A stretch of DNA of 64,000 nucleotides from Misgurnus anguillicaudatus (lineage: Eukaryota > Chordata > Actinopteri > Cypriniformes > Cobitidae): NCBI RefSeq assembly GCF_027580225.2, contig NC_073361.2:20531001-20595000 (forward strand). The letters run 5' to 3'. The notes under the pieces were generated by a model, which was not told where the DNA came from, did no database searches, and worked only from the letters and a program-made list of their open reading frames with translations. The position numbers and the translations under genes are program-made. This document shows, piece by piece, positions 20,501 through 40,988 of the stretch. Each line of letters starts with the position of its first letter. Within the stretch, counting starts at the first letter, position 1.

Positions 20501-23500
20501 TTCCTGCTGCATTGCAGACGCCACTGTAAGTCAGTGGGGATATGAGCGAACGTGGATGAAACACTGGGGGAAGTAAGCAAGATATCGGTGAATCATGCTC
20601 TTGTTCATCCTGAGTCATTCGGATTCAGCAATTTATTTGGCAAAATTTGTATTTGTGAGGACACAAATACACACACTTCAAACAGAGATCATAAAAAACA
20701 AAAAACATAGTAAAAAAATTACTTCATGTTTGAGGGCTGATAAAAAACTACACAGAATCTGTTAAACTTTCCTATCATATTGGTACACGTTTTAGATATA
20801 TAAAGGGATACTCCAGCCAAATATCAAAATTACCCCATGGTTTACTCACCCTTAGCAATCAGAGATACATGTGTTCATCTAAAATATGATGGACATATTT
20901 GGAGTTATTTAGTAAATTTCTTTGTTTTTCCAAGCTTATAATGCTAGAAAACAGGAACCAGGGAACAACTTCTGACTTTAAACCCCAAAAAAGTGCCTCC
21001 TCACTACGCTAAAACTCTCTTGTATATTACCCGAGTCCAAGATGGCGTCTGTTCCGGAAGCTAGTTGTCAACCCTTATGGGTTGTTGAGGCCATTTTTTT
21101 TTATGTTTGTCCACAACTTTCTGTGTGTTTCAGCAAATGGAATGATTTTTGGTGACAAATCTTATATTGACACATATTTTGAATTTTTCCCCCCAAAACA
21201 ATATACCGTGGGCAAATTTACTACCCTCGGGTTGTTTGTGTACAAAAAAAGCCACTTAATTAAACGGCTGTAAAAATTGATCAGATTTATATTTTTTTCA
21301 TAGATCGTTAATCACCCTCAGTACTGATCAAAACTACCAAATGCTTACAAAATTTCCATGATTTTAACTCTTTAATTGCCAAGTTCATAAGTGGTGTCAC
21401 TGATATGATGAAAAATTATTGTGGACTGAATTTTTTTTACCTTTTTCACAGTCTAGGCATGCCAAAGATTGGTAAAACATTGGCTTTGATGCATTTTTAG
21501 TTTTTGTGCAGCATCAATTTTTATTTTTTTTCTCCCTAATTAGTTGTTTGTGGCTTTTTTGTCCCATTGACTTCCATTATAATTACATTTTTTGATTGCA
21601 AAGCCATGACACCATTTAATCATGCATTCTTGATTGTTGGCGTTTTATCCTTTTGCTAAGAGGTAAAATTAAAAAATTAGAAAAAAAATCTGATACATTT
21701 TTACAGCCGTTTAATTTAGTGGCGGTTTTTGTTCATGAACAACCCGAAAGAGTAGTGAATTTGAACAACCCACAAGTGTTAAAGTTTATAAAAGTTTGAA
21801 ATATGCATTTTTTAAACAAAATCACATACCCGCAAAATACCTTTATTAACCAATTGGAGCCGTGTGGATTACCTCTGTGAAGGATGAATGCACTTTTTGG
21901 GGGGGTATAAGGTCAGAAGTTGTTCCCTGATCCGCGTTTTCTACAATTATAAAATAACTCGGATGTGTGTATCTCGGATTGCTTGACAGTGAGAAAATCA
22001 TGGGGTCATTTTGATATTTGGATGAAATCTCACTTTAGACTGACCTGCAGGGGGCAGACCATCTCTTTGCCGAGGAGGAGAGAGTAAAACGGCTGTAGTG
22101 ATGATATCCTGTTGCTTTGCATGTTGATCTTTTTCAATACATCCAGACTCTTGATACCTGCCTTCTAAAGAACACAACATACCCATCTTTATTATCTTCC
22201 TAAGATTTTTAAGCATATAAAACATGAAATCATATCAAACCGGTGGAGACTCTTTAACACAGTTAGCAGTCCTTACTTTGAGCTGTGTTGTCCAAGATCT
22301 TAGTTGCAGAATCTGGTTCTCCCAGAACCAGGACTACAGCATCCAGACGCTGCTCTAGTTTAGACACCTGCTGCTGAAGCCTTGCCTATATGGAGGTGGC
22401 GTATATAAACATTATCAGTAATTATCCATTAACCATAATATTTCCTGAGACTGAATGAAGTCCTGGCTTACCTGTAGGGCAGCGGTCTCCTCTCTGATAG
22501 TGAGTGACTCCACAGTGAGAGCATCAATCAAAGCCCTCTGTTCCTTCACGACCTCCTCTAGCTTTCTTCTCTCCTCTGCCTCCTTCTGAAACTCCTCCTC
22601 TTTCTGTGGTTTATGTCACAGTTCATAATAATACTGACCTCATTTGACAGACTATAAAGACTACAAGAGTGAATTACTTTTACATTAAATCACCCAAATT
22701 ATTTTAAAAGAATAACCCAACTAACTCACTTTTCTGATATGACTTGCCAGGCGCCCAAGTGTAGATACTAAAGCCACAGAGAAGCCGGTCAGGCCCTGTT
22801 TCCCCTGCTGAGGTTCAGCTTCAGAGTTTTGGGGGTTCTGAGGTTCTAGAGAGTCCAGTTCAGTCTCTACTTGCTCTAGCATACTCTGCAGAAGCTCCAG
22901 ACTAGACTGGTTCCCTGCCAAAGAACTCAATCTTGTGCCATTCAGACTAGTGGGATTTCCAGTGTGCCCTCTACTGGTCGATCTAACCTTAGGACCTGAA
23001 AACAAGATGGTTACTATAATTTACGTAATGATAGCTAACAATGTCTATAATAAGATTGTATGTTTACATTCAAGTTATTTACTACAATGCATTTATCTTA
23101 TCTGCTCCTATTGTGTTTATACAATTCCTTTTAATGGTTTAAATATAGAGGACCATACTCAGCCTTCACATCACTTCCCTTCACAATATGTAGTACTGTT
23201 CATATTACTTAACAGGGTTCCCATTCTAGGTCAAATATCCTGACTAAAAAAAATCAGAATTTCCATGACCTATGTCTGGGATGCCGTGAGCATGGAAAAT
23301 GTAGTGTACACCGTAAGTTTATAAAATTAAGCTTAAATGCATGAAATGAATAAACAGTGCAAATAAACAGTTGTTCAAATTGTAGTCTCACTTGAAATCA
23401 GCGGAGACTTGGACCCAGAATGTCACAAGTTAACAAGCAGATTACATTTCGATAAATGTAACCTAAAATTTAAAAAACAAACAAAAATCCCTGATATTCC

Positions 23501-25545
23501 ATGACTTAGAGAAAAAATATATAAAATCCCAGACTTTCAATGTCTGGAAAAGACCTTTTAAAATTCCATGATATTCCAGATATTCTATGACTCGTGGGAA
23601 CCCTGACTTTAGGACTAAGTATCCTGTATTCATATAAAACTCATAACCAGCTACCAAAAGTGTACTAGCATTTTGTTGATTCTGTCAGCAAAGCCTCACC
23701 TGATTTTGAGGGAACCGACTCAGGGTTTAAAACCTGGTTGACCGAAAATGTAGACTGGTTTAAATTAGGCTGATTCTGCCTGGATTTTATCCGTTTTACA
23801 GCCATTGTTGCATTAAGGGCTGCCCAAAAGATATACAGATGTTAAAAAAAATCAAAACCACAACCAGATACAGATTATGACATCACATGTAATCTGGTGT
23901 AAATAGTGTGAGCATCCTACCAGCCTGGTCTTCTGGATGTCTTGTCTTTGGTAGCTTTGGCTCCAGATGTTCTGAGCCACGTGGGAAAGACTTAAACCTA
24001 CATTTATTTCTCTTCCTGAAAAAACATTTACATAAACTTGAACGGCTAGTTGATGACACGAGTCACAGCAAATTTAATTGACACAGGTTTGCCAGAGAAA
24101 AATGGGCATTACTTCATACCTGCGCATTTCAGCTGCATAACTGCGGTGTACTGAGGTATCCTGGACATCTTCATCATCATATTCCTCTTCATATTCCTCC
24201 AATTCATTTAAAGCCTAGAAAAGCAAAGCATATTGAGCCATGTCTTTCCCTTACACATCCATGTCATTGGTCCATAGAGAGTGGTATTGTATAAAATGTC
24301 TTTTTTAATATGATTTGGGTAGTGCTTGTCTGCTTTCAGCCAACTTAAAGAAATATAACATAAAAATATGTGACCCTGCCTGTGAAATCCAAGCTAAGAT
24401 CTCAATCTAATAATGAGATTAGGTGCAAAGTTTGATTTCCCTCATTGATTTCAATCTTTGACATGACCTTACTCAGTCAATATTAAAGATATCAAGGTTA
24501 CATTTTCACTAAATGTTCTCTACATTATGTAGGAAGATTTTATGTATCACTCATTTAATAGAGGCTTTTTGCCAATGACATAATAAGTATAATTTTGGGA
24601 AAACTTATCCTTTACAGCAAGCACATGCATATACATATTTTAATGCACATAAAAAGCAAGGCAGCACCTGTTGATCCATCATAGACTGGCTGAGCAGTGA
24701 CAGTTGTGTTGGAGGATCAGGTCTTTGATGAACAGGAAGCTCAGAGTCAGAGTCACAGTCAGGTGCTATGGTAATGGTGGGAAACCCTATAACACAACAA
24801 TCTGAGTTTGCATATACATACTACTATAACAACAAAAACATCTCTGTTGCACAAGCATGGACTACCTGTACGCCGATGGGGGGCATCCCCAAACAGGTCT
24901 TTCACTACAGCCAAAGCTCTGTCTGACCGTTCAATAACATCCCGCAACTGGCATTGATCAGAAAATACCTTATATAAATAAATATAATATAAATACATGG
25001 ATTTATTCTCAGTGAGTGTGCTTTTATGTGATCATCTTTTAACCAAGCTAAAAACAGGTTGGTATAAACAAATCAGACTGGTTTAAATAAACAAACCTCT
25101 CTGATGATGTTATGTCTGGCTTTATCAAGTCCTGCTGGGCTGGGGGGTTGATTCTTCCTTCTTCTGCGTGATGATGCCTTTTCTCTTAATTCCCACTGCG
25201 CCACTACCCTGTTCTGAGACCTGTGCATCTCACGACGTCTGGCCTGAGTAGGACGAGAAACTATTTATTAATAAATGCATAAGAACACTTAGATATTCAC
25301 AAACTTGTTTTAATCAAACTACTTACCAGTTCCTCTGGTGTGGCTTTATGCACTGAAAGATCATTGACAGTGCTCTAAAAGAAAACATAGACAGGAAAAT
25401 GTAGTTTTGCTAAAAAAAAGAAAGGTAGATTATGTTTAAGTCGGTTTCTTACCACCCATTCTTTTTTGGGTGCAGACACCTTCTTAGTTCGCACAGGTCT
25501 TCTACCCGGACCATACAAATGACGGTTCATCCGCACTAAAGACAT
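17575..25545 (-). CDS. spice1: Spindle and centriole-associated protein 1
   Basis: Sixteen minus-strand exons: 25453-25545, 25327-25374, 25097-25243, 24866-24968, 24668-24786, 24120-24214, 23921-24015, 23700-23819, 22730-22995, 22472-22603, 22277-22385, 22045-22164, 20220-20563, 19907-20111, 17738-17796 and 17575-17628. They sum to 2109 nt, 702 residues plus stop. Matches to the known family include the start MSLVRMNR, TGFPTITIAPD, QGLTGFSVALVSTLGRL, a coiled coil at about 363-435, SPPRQR, ELNRQSAEARAKLLELIEQQ and the end GWFALSAHVK. Family members act in centriole duplication and spindle assembly at centrosomes. It is shorter than the human protein (about 855 residues), mainly near the C terminus. 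The exon 14 donor and exon 15 acceptor are the frame-compatible choice among weak alternatives; the rest is firm. Confidence 0.93.
18038..18235. repeat. Dispersed repeat copy in spice1 intron
   Basis: Contains gatttcagtctttgacatga and a tail with ccattatgtaggatgg. Relatives lie at 24370-24560 and, reversed, at 40705-40935. Non-coding. Confidence 0.6.
18528..19325. mobile_element. Foldback-type element with cgggtc-rich repeats
   Basis: Left end tagaggtcttcacgagtcc and right end ggacccgagaagacctcta are inverted copies. Inside, the left-end motif recurs at about 18948, and cgggtcgg-type motifs occur several times and continue past 19325 to about 19430. Non-coding, in the spice1 intron between exons 14 and 15. 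Confidence 0.65.
19515..19710. mobile_element. Palindromic MITE (~195 bp)
   Basis: gcaggggtgggcattcctgg on the left is matched by ccaggaatgcccagccctgc on the right, and the inner arms also pair. A very common fish repeat type, located in a spice1 intron. Confidence 0.8.
20801..22027. mobile_element. Interrupted foldback element in spice1 intron
   Basis: The left arm (from taaagggatactccagccaa) and the right arm (about 21890-22027) are inverted copies, including aacaacttctgac and its complement. The right terminus is eroded. A second foldback (21068-21781) sits in the centre. Confidence 0.65.
21068..21781. mobile_element. Nested foldback element
   Basis: The left end tcaacccttatgggttgtt pairs with aacaacccacaagtgtta on the right. 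A second inner pair is aattaaacggctgtaaaa with ttttacagccgtttaatt. Non-coding. Confidence 0.65.
23213..23605. mobile_element. hAT-like MITE in spice1 intron
   Basis: Ends cagggttcccat and cgtgggaaccctg are inverted copies about 390 bp apart, with several internal inverted tccatgacct-type segments. CAGGG...CCCTG ends are typical of hAT elements. The 8-bp duplication is not preserved. Confidence 0.65.
24370..24560. repeat. Dispersed repeat copy in spice1 intron
   Basis: Starts gtgaccctgcctgtgaaatc and includes gatttcaatctttgacatga. It is related to 18038-18235 and 40705-40935. Confidence 0.6.
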
Positions 25546-33903
<8,358 letters not shown>

Positions 33904-35110
33904 GTGAGTTAGCGGAGGGTGCGAGTATTATGGGATGCACAAATACCATAATAGTGGTGGTGAGCAATCAGTTCAAATTGAAGTCACAGGAGGAACACAA
34001 ACAATGGATTAGTTCGGAGGAGCAATGACGGGTCATGCCTGCTTGTTGGTGATAAATGTGTTTGCTAGGCCTTCAGAAAACACTGCCTTCGTACACTTTA
34101 TTGTTACACTACTACACAAAGGAGACTCTCAAACTGCTACTTTGTCCAACACAAAGCTGTTTCTGTGACATAATGGACACATTCAACACTTATAAAGGAT
34201 TCAGTGCTGCCAAAAACGTGTAATGTGCCTTGAAACGTGCTAATGGTAATGCACTATGAATGTGTGAGCCTGTAAATGTTCGTGTTGTTGTAAATGAAGT
34301 GTATGTGTGTATATGCATTTGTGTTGTGTAACCATACATGTGCGTGACTGTATAGGTGCGATGCGGTACATGTGAATACGTCTGTGTGTGTGCGCGCAGT
34401 GTGTAATGGAAATCACAGGTGCTTTAATGGGAAAAGCAGTTCTGGCTCCCCGATGGATGCTTGACGTCTAATGAAGTGAACACAGGCAGAAACACACACA
34501 CACATGCACATATACACACTCGCATACCGGGGAATTCATTTTGTGGAACCAAACTCATTTTCAAAGCCTTGTAGAGAAAATACACAAATATAAAAGAGCT
34601 TTGAAACATATTTGGATAGGACTGCGTGTGAAAGTGGATTAAACTGTGTTGCTTTGTGTATAGCTGCGATCAGCGGTTTTCTAAAAGCGGCAGAGTAAAT
34701 TACGCACTAAAAAACTGTTTGCCAACTGTTCTCCTTCAAGTCTCTGACTTGTGAAAGAAGTGTGTGTGTGTGCGTGCGTGTGTGCCACCTTTCCCATTTT
34801 TAGCATAATATAAATTTAAAGAGTATTTTAATTAACAGGTAAACAGGTTTGTCTGACTTGCAGACCCAACGGTGTGTGACATCACAGTCGCGTCAGTATG
34901 TTGATCGTTCTGCGTGGCGCCGCATGAAGTCAAGCAAGCCTTTTATGGAATAGGGCTGATTAGTTAAATTTGGCCTTTTTTATTTAGAGAGACAACAAAA
35001 ACATTCTGCAAGGGGGCTCGTGTGGACTGGAGTTGAGCAACTCTGGGTTGGGAGAAAGGAAAGTTTCTGACTTTTTTAAACAGAAGTTTATCAGACCTTT
35101 CATCTTTTTC
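33904..35110. other. shisa2 3' untranslated region and downstream
   Basis: This follows the shisa2 stop directly and is free of recognised transposons. It has TG/CA-rich tracts near 34295-34400, 34493-34520 and 34755-34790. No clear AATAAA signal was fixed, so the 3' end of the transcript is uncertain. Confidence 0.5.
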
Positions 35111-36001
35111 TTAAAGGATTAGTCAATTTTCTTAAAAAAAAATCCAGATAATTTGCTCACCACCATGTCATCCAAAGTGTTGATGTCTTTCTTTGTTCAG
35201 TCGAGAGGCAGTTGTGTTTTTTGAGGAAAACATTTCAGGATTTTTCTTATTTTAATGGACTTTAATGGACCCCAACACTTAACAGTTTTGGTGCAGTTGA
35301 AAATTGCAGTTTCAAAGGACTCTGGACGATCCCAAACGGGGCATGGGGGTCTTATCTAGCGATGCGATTGTTATTTTTGACAAGAAAAATAAAAATATGC
35401 ACTTTTAAACCACAACTTCTCGCCTATCTCCGGTCCTGTGACGCGCCAGCGCGACCCCACGTAATACGTCATCACGTCAAGAGGATGATGTATCAAAACT
35501 ACGCCCCAGTGTTTACAAGTGTGGAGAAAGAGGACCGTTCCGACGTTTTCGAATGATACTAATTAATGTATTTGTGTCAGTTTATTGTTTGAAATGGTCC
35601 GCAAATGTGCGTTTCATATATGTAACACGTGACTTTTCCACGGCATTACGCAATTACGTGAGGTCGCGCTGGCGCTTCGCAGGACCGGAGATGGATGAGA
35701 GGTTGTGGTTTAGAAGTGCATTTTTTTCTTGCCAAAAATGACAATCGTTTCGCTAGATAAGACCCTTATGCCTCGTTTGGGATCGTTTAGAGCCCTTTGA
35801 AACTACGTTGAAACTGCAATTTTGAACTGCATTAAAACTGTTACGTGTTGGGGTCCACTAAAATGAGAAAAATCCTGGAATGTTTTCCTCGGGGAACATG
35901 GTTTCTTCTCGACTGAACATGGAGGGACATCAACTTTTGGATGACATGTTGGTGAGTAAATTATCTTGGACTAATTAAATTAAAATGGACTAATCCTTTA
36001 A
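35111..36001. mobile_element. Long foldback element (891 bp)
   Basis: Ends ttaaaggattagtcaatttt and ggactaatcctttaa are inverted. The two ~400-bp arms pair over most of their length, for example gacgcgccagcgcgacc in the left with ggtcgcgctggcgcttc in the right. Relatives are at 37075-37866 and 50440-50703. Non-coding. Confidence 0.85.
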
Positions 36002-37074
36002 TGCTGAGGTGGGTAAAGTTAACATGCCATGCAGAATAGCAAAACTAGTGATAAATCAGATGGTCTCCCCTTTAAACTTAAGTCAAAGTTGCTGTGTATG
36101 GCTGGTTGGGATACACAAACAAACAGAGCGATGTTTTGATAGCACCATAGAGCCACACTGTTTACACTTTTTGGTGAAATCAACATACAGATGGCTTATT
36201 TATATGTGCGTATGAAGTGGGATAGACAAAAATATGAAAGCATTGAAAAGTAACACACAACAGCTTTAAAAGCAGAATTATGTTTGTGTGTTTTAACTGT
36301 ATGCCTGTGGGCAACTGTAGGCTACAGTACATGCATGTCACATTTGTGTGTAAGTAAAACTGAATGTGTAATTCAGGTTGAATGTGCCTTTCACCCCAAG
36401 AGCAGGATGCCATTTTTCTTTTACTTAAAAAAATAATTAAGTTTATAATAAATATTTTTAGAAACTGTTCAATGTTTTTGGGTTGTTTGTAAGAGATGCT
36501 GAGTACTGCTGTCAGCAGTATGTGAGGCAGTTTAAAATGAAGACATGCAGGACCTGTTTGCACCTCTACTATGACTAAATTAAACCAGAGTGATCCTGTT
36601 ACACACGGTGGCTGATTCCAGATCAGGTTGAGTGCTTTGACTATCATCACTCTTAGCATTTAAGATGAAACTGAGTCCTGGGGCCTAAACTTGCACGGCA
36701 CTAAATTTTGTGCAGTTTTCATATTAACAATTTGTGTAACTTTACAAATAAATGAATGTGCATTTATAAAACATGTTTCTATGCATGCTAGTAATCTTAA
36801 GGTTTTTAGTAATAATAATAATGTGTTTTATTCAGGCTACAGCGTTTTCACTTTATTTAGACTAAATTCATTTTCTGATATTACTATACTCCCATTGAGT
36901 TATAATGGGGCAGGGAACACGCCCATATAAGGGAATCTTTTTACACAGTGATCCATACTCACTGTCTTTTCCCTCGTCATTTGGAAACCGAAACCTTTTT
37001 ATTTTCCACAATGTATTTGTCCCAGAGGTCAGTTTAGTCGCTAACCAGACTGATAAACAAGCACAGACTAGAAG
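36002..37074. other. Non-coding stretch
   Basis: No gene or repeat family is recognised. A long minus-strand open frame at 36180-36659 has no match or splice context and is not called. Confidence 0.4.
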
Positions 37075-37866
37075 TTAAAGTAATATTCCACTTCCTTAAA
37101 AAAATCCTGATCATTTACTCATCCCCATGTCATCCAAAATGCTGATGTCTTTCTTTGTTTAGTCGAGAAGAAATAAAGTTTTTTGAGAAAAACATGATTT
37201 TTCTCAATTTAATAGACTTGACTAGACTTGAATTGGACCCAAAATGTTCAAATACAGTTTAAATTGCTGTTTCAATAGCTTTATAGCTTCAAAGGGCTCT
37301 AAATGATCCCAACCGAGGCATAATAAGGGTCTTTTTTTTCGGCAATAAAAATAAAAAATAAGCCACAACTTTTTGTCTTGCACTACCATGTGACGCACCA
37401 GCGCAACCTTATGTTTTGCGTGGTGACGTCGAAGGGTCATGTATGTGAGGCGCACATTTGCGGACCATTTTAAACAATGAATGGACACAAAGACATTAAT
37501 TAGTATCATTCCTTATACAACAACATCGGAACAGTCCTCTTTCTCCACACTTGTAAACACTTGGGTGGTAGTTTCGCATACGTCATGTGTGGCCTTTCAA
37601 CGTGCTTACGCAATATGTAAGGCATGTCATGCGGCTAGTGCAAGACGAGAAGTTGTTGTGTAAAAGTGCATATTTTTACAATGACAATTGTTTTGCTATA
37701 AGACCGTTAAAAGGAAAAGGGATCGTTTAGAGCCCTTTGAAGCTGCATTGAAACCCCAATTTTAAACTACACTGCTGTTGAGGTCCAATAAAATCTATTA
37801 AATTGAAAAACATCCTGGAATGTTTTCTTCAAAAAACTTTTTTATGAAAGTGGAGTATTCCTTTAA
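37075..37866. mobile_element. Long foldback element, second copy
   Basis: Starts gttaaagtaatattccactt and ends gtggagtattcctttaac. Arms pair and share gcaacctt, agccctttga and cacttgtaaacac-type segments with 35111-36001. More diverged than that copy. Confidence 0.8.
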
Positions 37867-38542
37867 CGTAACCACGGCAACGCGCATGCGTCTGATGAAA
37901 CTACATATTTGTAGTTTAAAAAGAAAATAATTTCAAGCTATAAAATAGAGGCAGTTTGTCTTCTTTGCAGGTCTCTGTATGCGAGTTGCTGATAAACTAC
38001 AGAATGATGAATGACTGCCATAGCGGCTGTAAACATTTAATCACTGAGATGATGAAAACTTGTCAGATTCTAAAGTTGTTGACAGATGAAGTGCTCCAGT
38101 CCCAATTTTAAATGGCATGTTGCCCTGTTAGTGATGAAATGTCAACAGCCTGTACATGACCTGTGTGCCACAGGAAATCATAAATGACTAGAGTTAAGTT
38201 TATAAATAAATAATAAATCAAGAATGATTTGTCCAATCTCCATACATGACAATTAAATGTCATAAAATGTAATCCTATTCCTAATTTTTAATAAGATGTC
38301 TAGTGTAGAGCTCCTGGATGCACTTTGGTTTGTTGTTCTAGCAAATACAAAAAAATTTAGTTAGGCCTACTGTTTGGAAGTTACATTCAAGATAACAATC
38401 TACATGTATAAACTTAAAATGTTACACAAATAACTTGGAGACAAACCTTTAAAGTAATATTACACTGTTGTAAATAATAATAAAATGGTTCCTAACTGTC
38501 ACTGGGGCGGTATCCTTTCAAAAAGTACGCATTTACACTTAA
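37867..38542. other. Non-coding stretch
   Basis: Nothing recognised apart from AT-rich sequence. Confidence 0.4.
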
Positions 38543-38665
38543 AGGGGCAGGGCCGGGATTAGATTAGTCCTAGACTAAAATAAATGTAAGAGCTGTCCAA
38601 ACTGAAAACAATACATCTGTGCTCTTTGTTTTGCCTTAAAATGCACACAAGTAATGTTTTTTAGT
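38543..38665. repeat. Fragment of ggtttcccgg-family repeat
   Basis: gattagtcctagactaaaat and aagagctgtccaaactgaaa match the inverse of the interior of 9217-9452. Confidence 0.5.
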
Positions 38666-38880
38666 ATGGTATGTTACTAATATATATTTTCTGCCTGCGG
38701 TCCTTTGTCTCTATGTATTCTTAGGCAATGTTACCATTGAGACACATTTTAAGTGTCATGAATGTTAACCCCTCAATAATGTCATGAGGTTTCTCCTACC
38801 TTTTTGGTTGTTGTGTTATTGTGAAATTTCAGAATTTGAGTTTACATTTAAAATTAACAATTGTCTTAAATGATTAATAA

Positions 38881-39037
38881 AATGTACACTGTAGGCAGGC
38901 TATACAATTATATTTGACTTTTGAATTATTATTTTAAATAAGTGACACTGAAATCTTTTTTTTTTTTGCAGGGCAAGTGAAAACCTTGTCCGACTGGGCC
39001 AGTATAAAAAATTATTTGCATTGAGCCCTAAAATGTA
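38881..39037. repeat. 3' fragment of a hAT-like MITE
   Basis: Contains ctgggccagtataaaaaatt and ends ttgcattgagccct, the same as the end of 29456-29875. Confidence 0.55.
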
Positions 39038-39045
39038 TCTGTACC

Positions 39046-39926
39046 CAGGGGCGGTTCTAGGATTTCATTGGGGGCTTTGCCCTCAGTGATGATGTTGTGA
39101 AGAGAGCATTGGGATGTCATTTAAAAAACGTTATCCATCTATAAAAGCAAACAAGTCACTGAATGTTGTTTATAATCTCATTTGTGTGTTTCATATACAA
39201 AATGTGTGAGTGCAGTGGGTATGTTACATGCCAGGTGTATTTGTTTGTGTTTGTGTTGTGTGTCCGTGCGTAGCCTATGTGTGTGATGGCGGTGTTTACA
39301 GAAATTTAGTGGATAAAACTCAAAATGACAAATTTCTCAAATGCACATTCGAATACACAGCTAGTTTTAGGCTACTGTTAACTAGAAAAAGGCAAGCATA
39401 GACATTGTATGTTGTATTGCAAAATGTGTCATGGCGGTAAACTAAAAACGACACGGCTTTAGTTTGCAAAGCAATTTTGAATTATAACAGGGGATAAATT
39501 AGGTCATTTAAGACGGCAAATATTCTTATATATTAAGCAGACATAACTGCACTTATACAGGCTAGCAAACAAATTGAAACATTGGCAAAAATACCTTCTG
39601 AGCTTCCACGATGGATATTTTATGAAACAATGATTTATAAGTTTGCAGCTGCCTCTGCGTGACCTGTAGCACATGCGCTCGCTCTCTCCTCCACTCTTTA
39701 CTTTACTCCACTGGCGGTTACGACGCATGCGCAGAACAGCAAAGCTAATCAAATGCCTCATAAACTCGCAATTCTATAAATGTCCTGCATTTTCCGTTAT
39801 TTTATTTATAATCTTCGATTAATTTGTTTATATAAATAAATTAAACTTCAGAAAAATATATCTGATAGTTTGGTAGAAATATTAAGATTAATTTAAGACC
39901 CTAAAAAGGGTCTAGAACAGCCCTTG
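39046..39926. mobile_element. hAT-like element with perfect 8-bp target duplication
   Basis: The 8-mer tctgtacc occurs directly outside both ends (39038-39045 and 39927-39934). The ends caggggcggttctagga and tctagaacagcccttg are imperfect inverted repeats. An 8-bp duplication and these ends fit the hAT superfamily. A minus-strand frame inside (39504-39761) has no transposase motif. The insertion split an older repeat, whose right part resumes at 39935 (see 42360-42560). Confidence 0.8.
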
Positions 39927-40405
39927 TCTGTACCTAAATTGTATTAGGACCTTTTTAAAGGGTACTGCCCCAGTGACAGCTTGTGGCCATTTTTTATGAC
40001 AATTACTTTGCCTTATCATTATCCCATAACATACAGAAATGTGTTGACATATTAGATTTGGAGTAAAACATAACTTGGAAAATTTATGAAACTTTTTTAC
40101 TAGTGACCTATAATATCAAATCAAATCTGACACTTGACAAATGTCCTCTACAAATGAGTTTTCAACATGTTTCACTTGAGGATGTAAAACTTTTTTTGGC
40201 TCTCATAAGTATAGCCAAATACACACAGACACGCACACAGACACTTAACACTTCACAGTCACACCACAAGTCAAATTTTCCACCCTTACAATTGACTCTA
40301 AATCAACCTACCACTATATACGTACATACGTACATATATGCGCAAACAAAATCACAATTGCACCTAGTTCAGTTTGACTGTTAAAAGTATATTCTTGGCA
40401 TATTT

Positions 40406-40594
40406 CTATGGAAAGTCCAGAGTTGGAGAAAGCAGACTGAAACGTTCAGGGTCGAAGTTCTTGGATGGAGTTGAAATGGATCCATGTGGTTCCTGCTGAG
40501 GTGGAACGGTACGTCTCAGGAATGGATTCCCCATATTGGACGCAGTGGAGCTGGACAGAGATGGCTCAGATACAGAGATGTGGGTGTGGACTTC
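40406..40594 (-). CDS. Exon-like C-terminal frame; possible alternative atp8a2 end
   Basis: Minus strand: an acceptor (ttgctag) at 40595-40600 is followed by 62 codons and TAG at 40406-40408. The peptide is Ser/Pro-rich, with NPFLRRTVPPQQEP and a last stretch NFDPERFSLLSPTLDFP. It starts in phase 0. It lies downstream of the last recognised atp8a2 exon on the same strand, with no other minus-strand gene in between. It could be an alternative final exon of atp8a2, the last exon of an unseen small gene, or chance. The normal join from the preceding atp8a2 exon (phase 1) would hit a stop, so a different donor would be needed. Confidence 0.35.
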   Translation of the reverse strand, partial: EVHTHISVSEPSLSSSTASNMGNPFLRRTVPPQQEPHGSISTPSKNFDPERFSLLSPTLDFP

Positions 40595-40704
40595 CTAGCA
40601 ATGAGGAATCATGAGACTAATTGAGGTTATAGGGTTACACACCCCCACATTAACATTCACAATTAAATGACTTCATATGTAATTATTCTCAATCATTTTT
40701 AATA

Positions 40705-40988
40705 TATGTGACCCAGTCTGTGAAAACAGCGCTAATTTCTTTGTGATTTATAGTTTTCTACATAAAATCATCCTACATAATGTAAAGAACATTCTGTGAA
40801 AAATAAGCTTGATATCTTTAATACTGACTGAGTAGATCATGTGAAAAATTGGAATTAAAATCAACCATTGATGCTCCTAAACTCATAATTAGATTATGAG
40901 ACTTTAGAATGGATTTCACAGATAGCTATAGTTTTAAATATTTGTATTTATTAAAAAAAAATCATTTTTGGGTGAACTATCCCTTTAA
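40705..40988. repeat. Dispersed repeat plus a MITE 3' end
   Basis: 40705-40935 contains tacataaaatcatcctacat and an inverted relative of the repeat at 24370-24560. 40950-40988 ends ttgggtgaactatcccttta, the usual terminus of the family at 30614-30912. A short fragment with the same ctacataaaatcatcctac text is at 46740-46760. Confidence 0.55.

Noticed and set aside
36180..36659. 159-codon minus-strand open frame
   Set aside because: No family match, no splice signals and low-complexity hydrophobic stretches; it lies in ordinary intergenic DNA.
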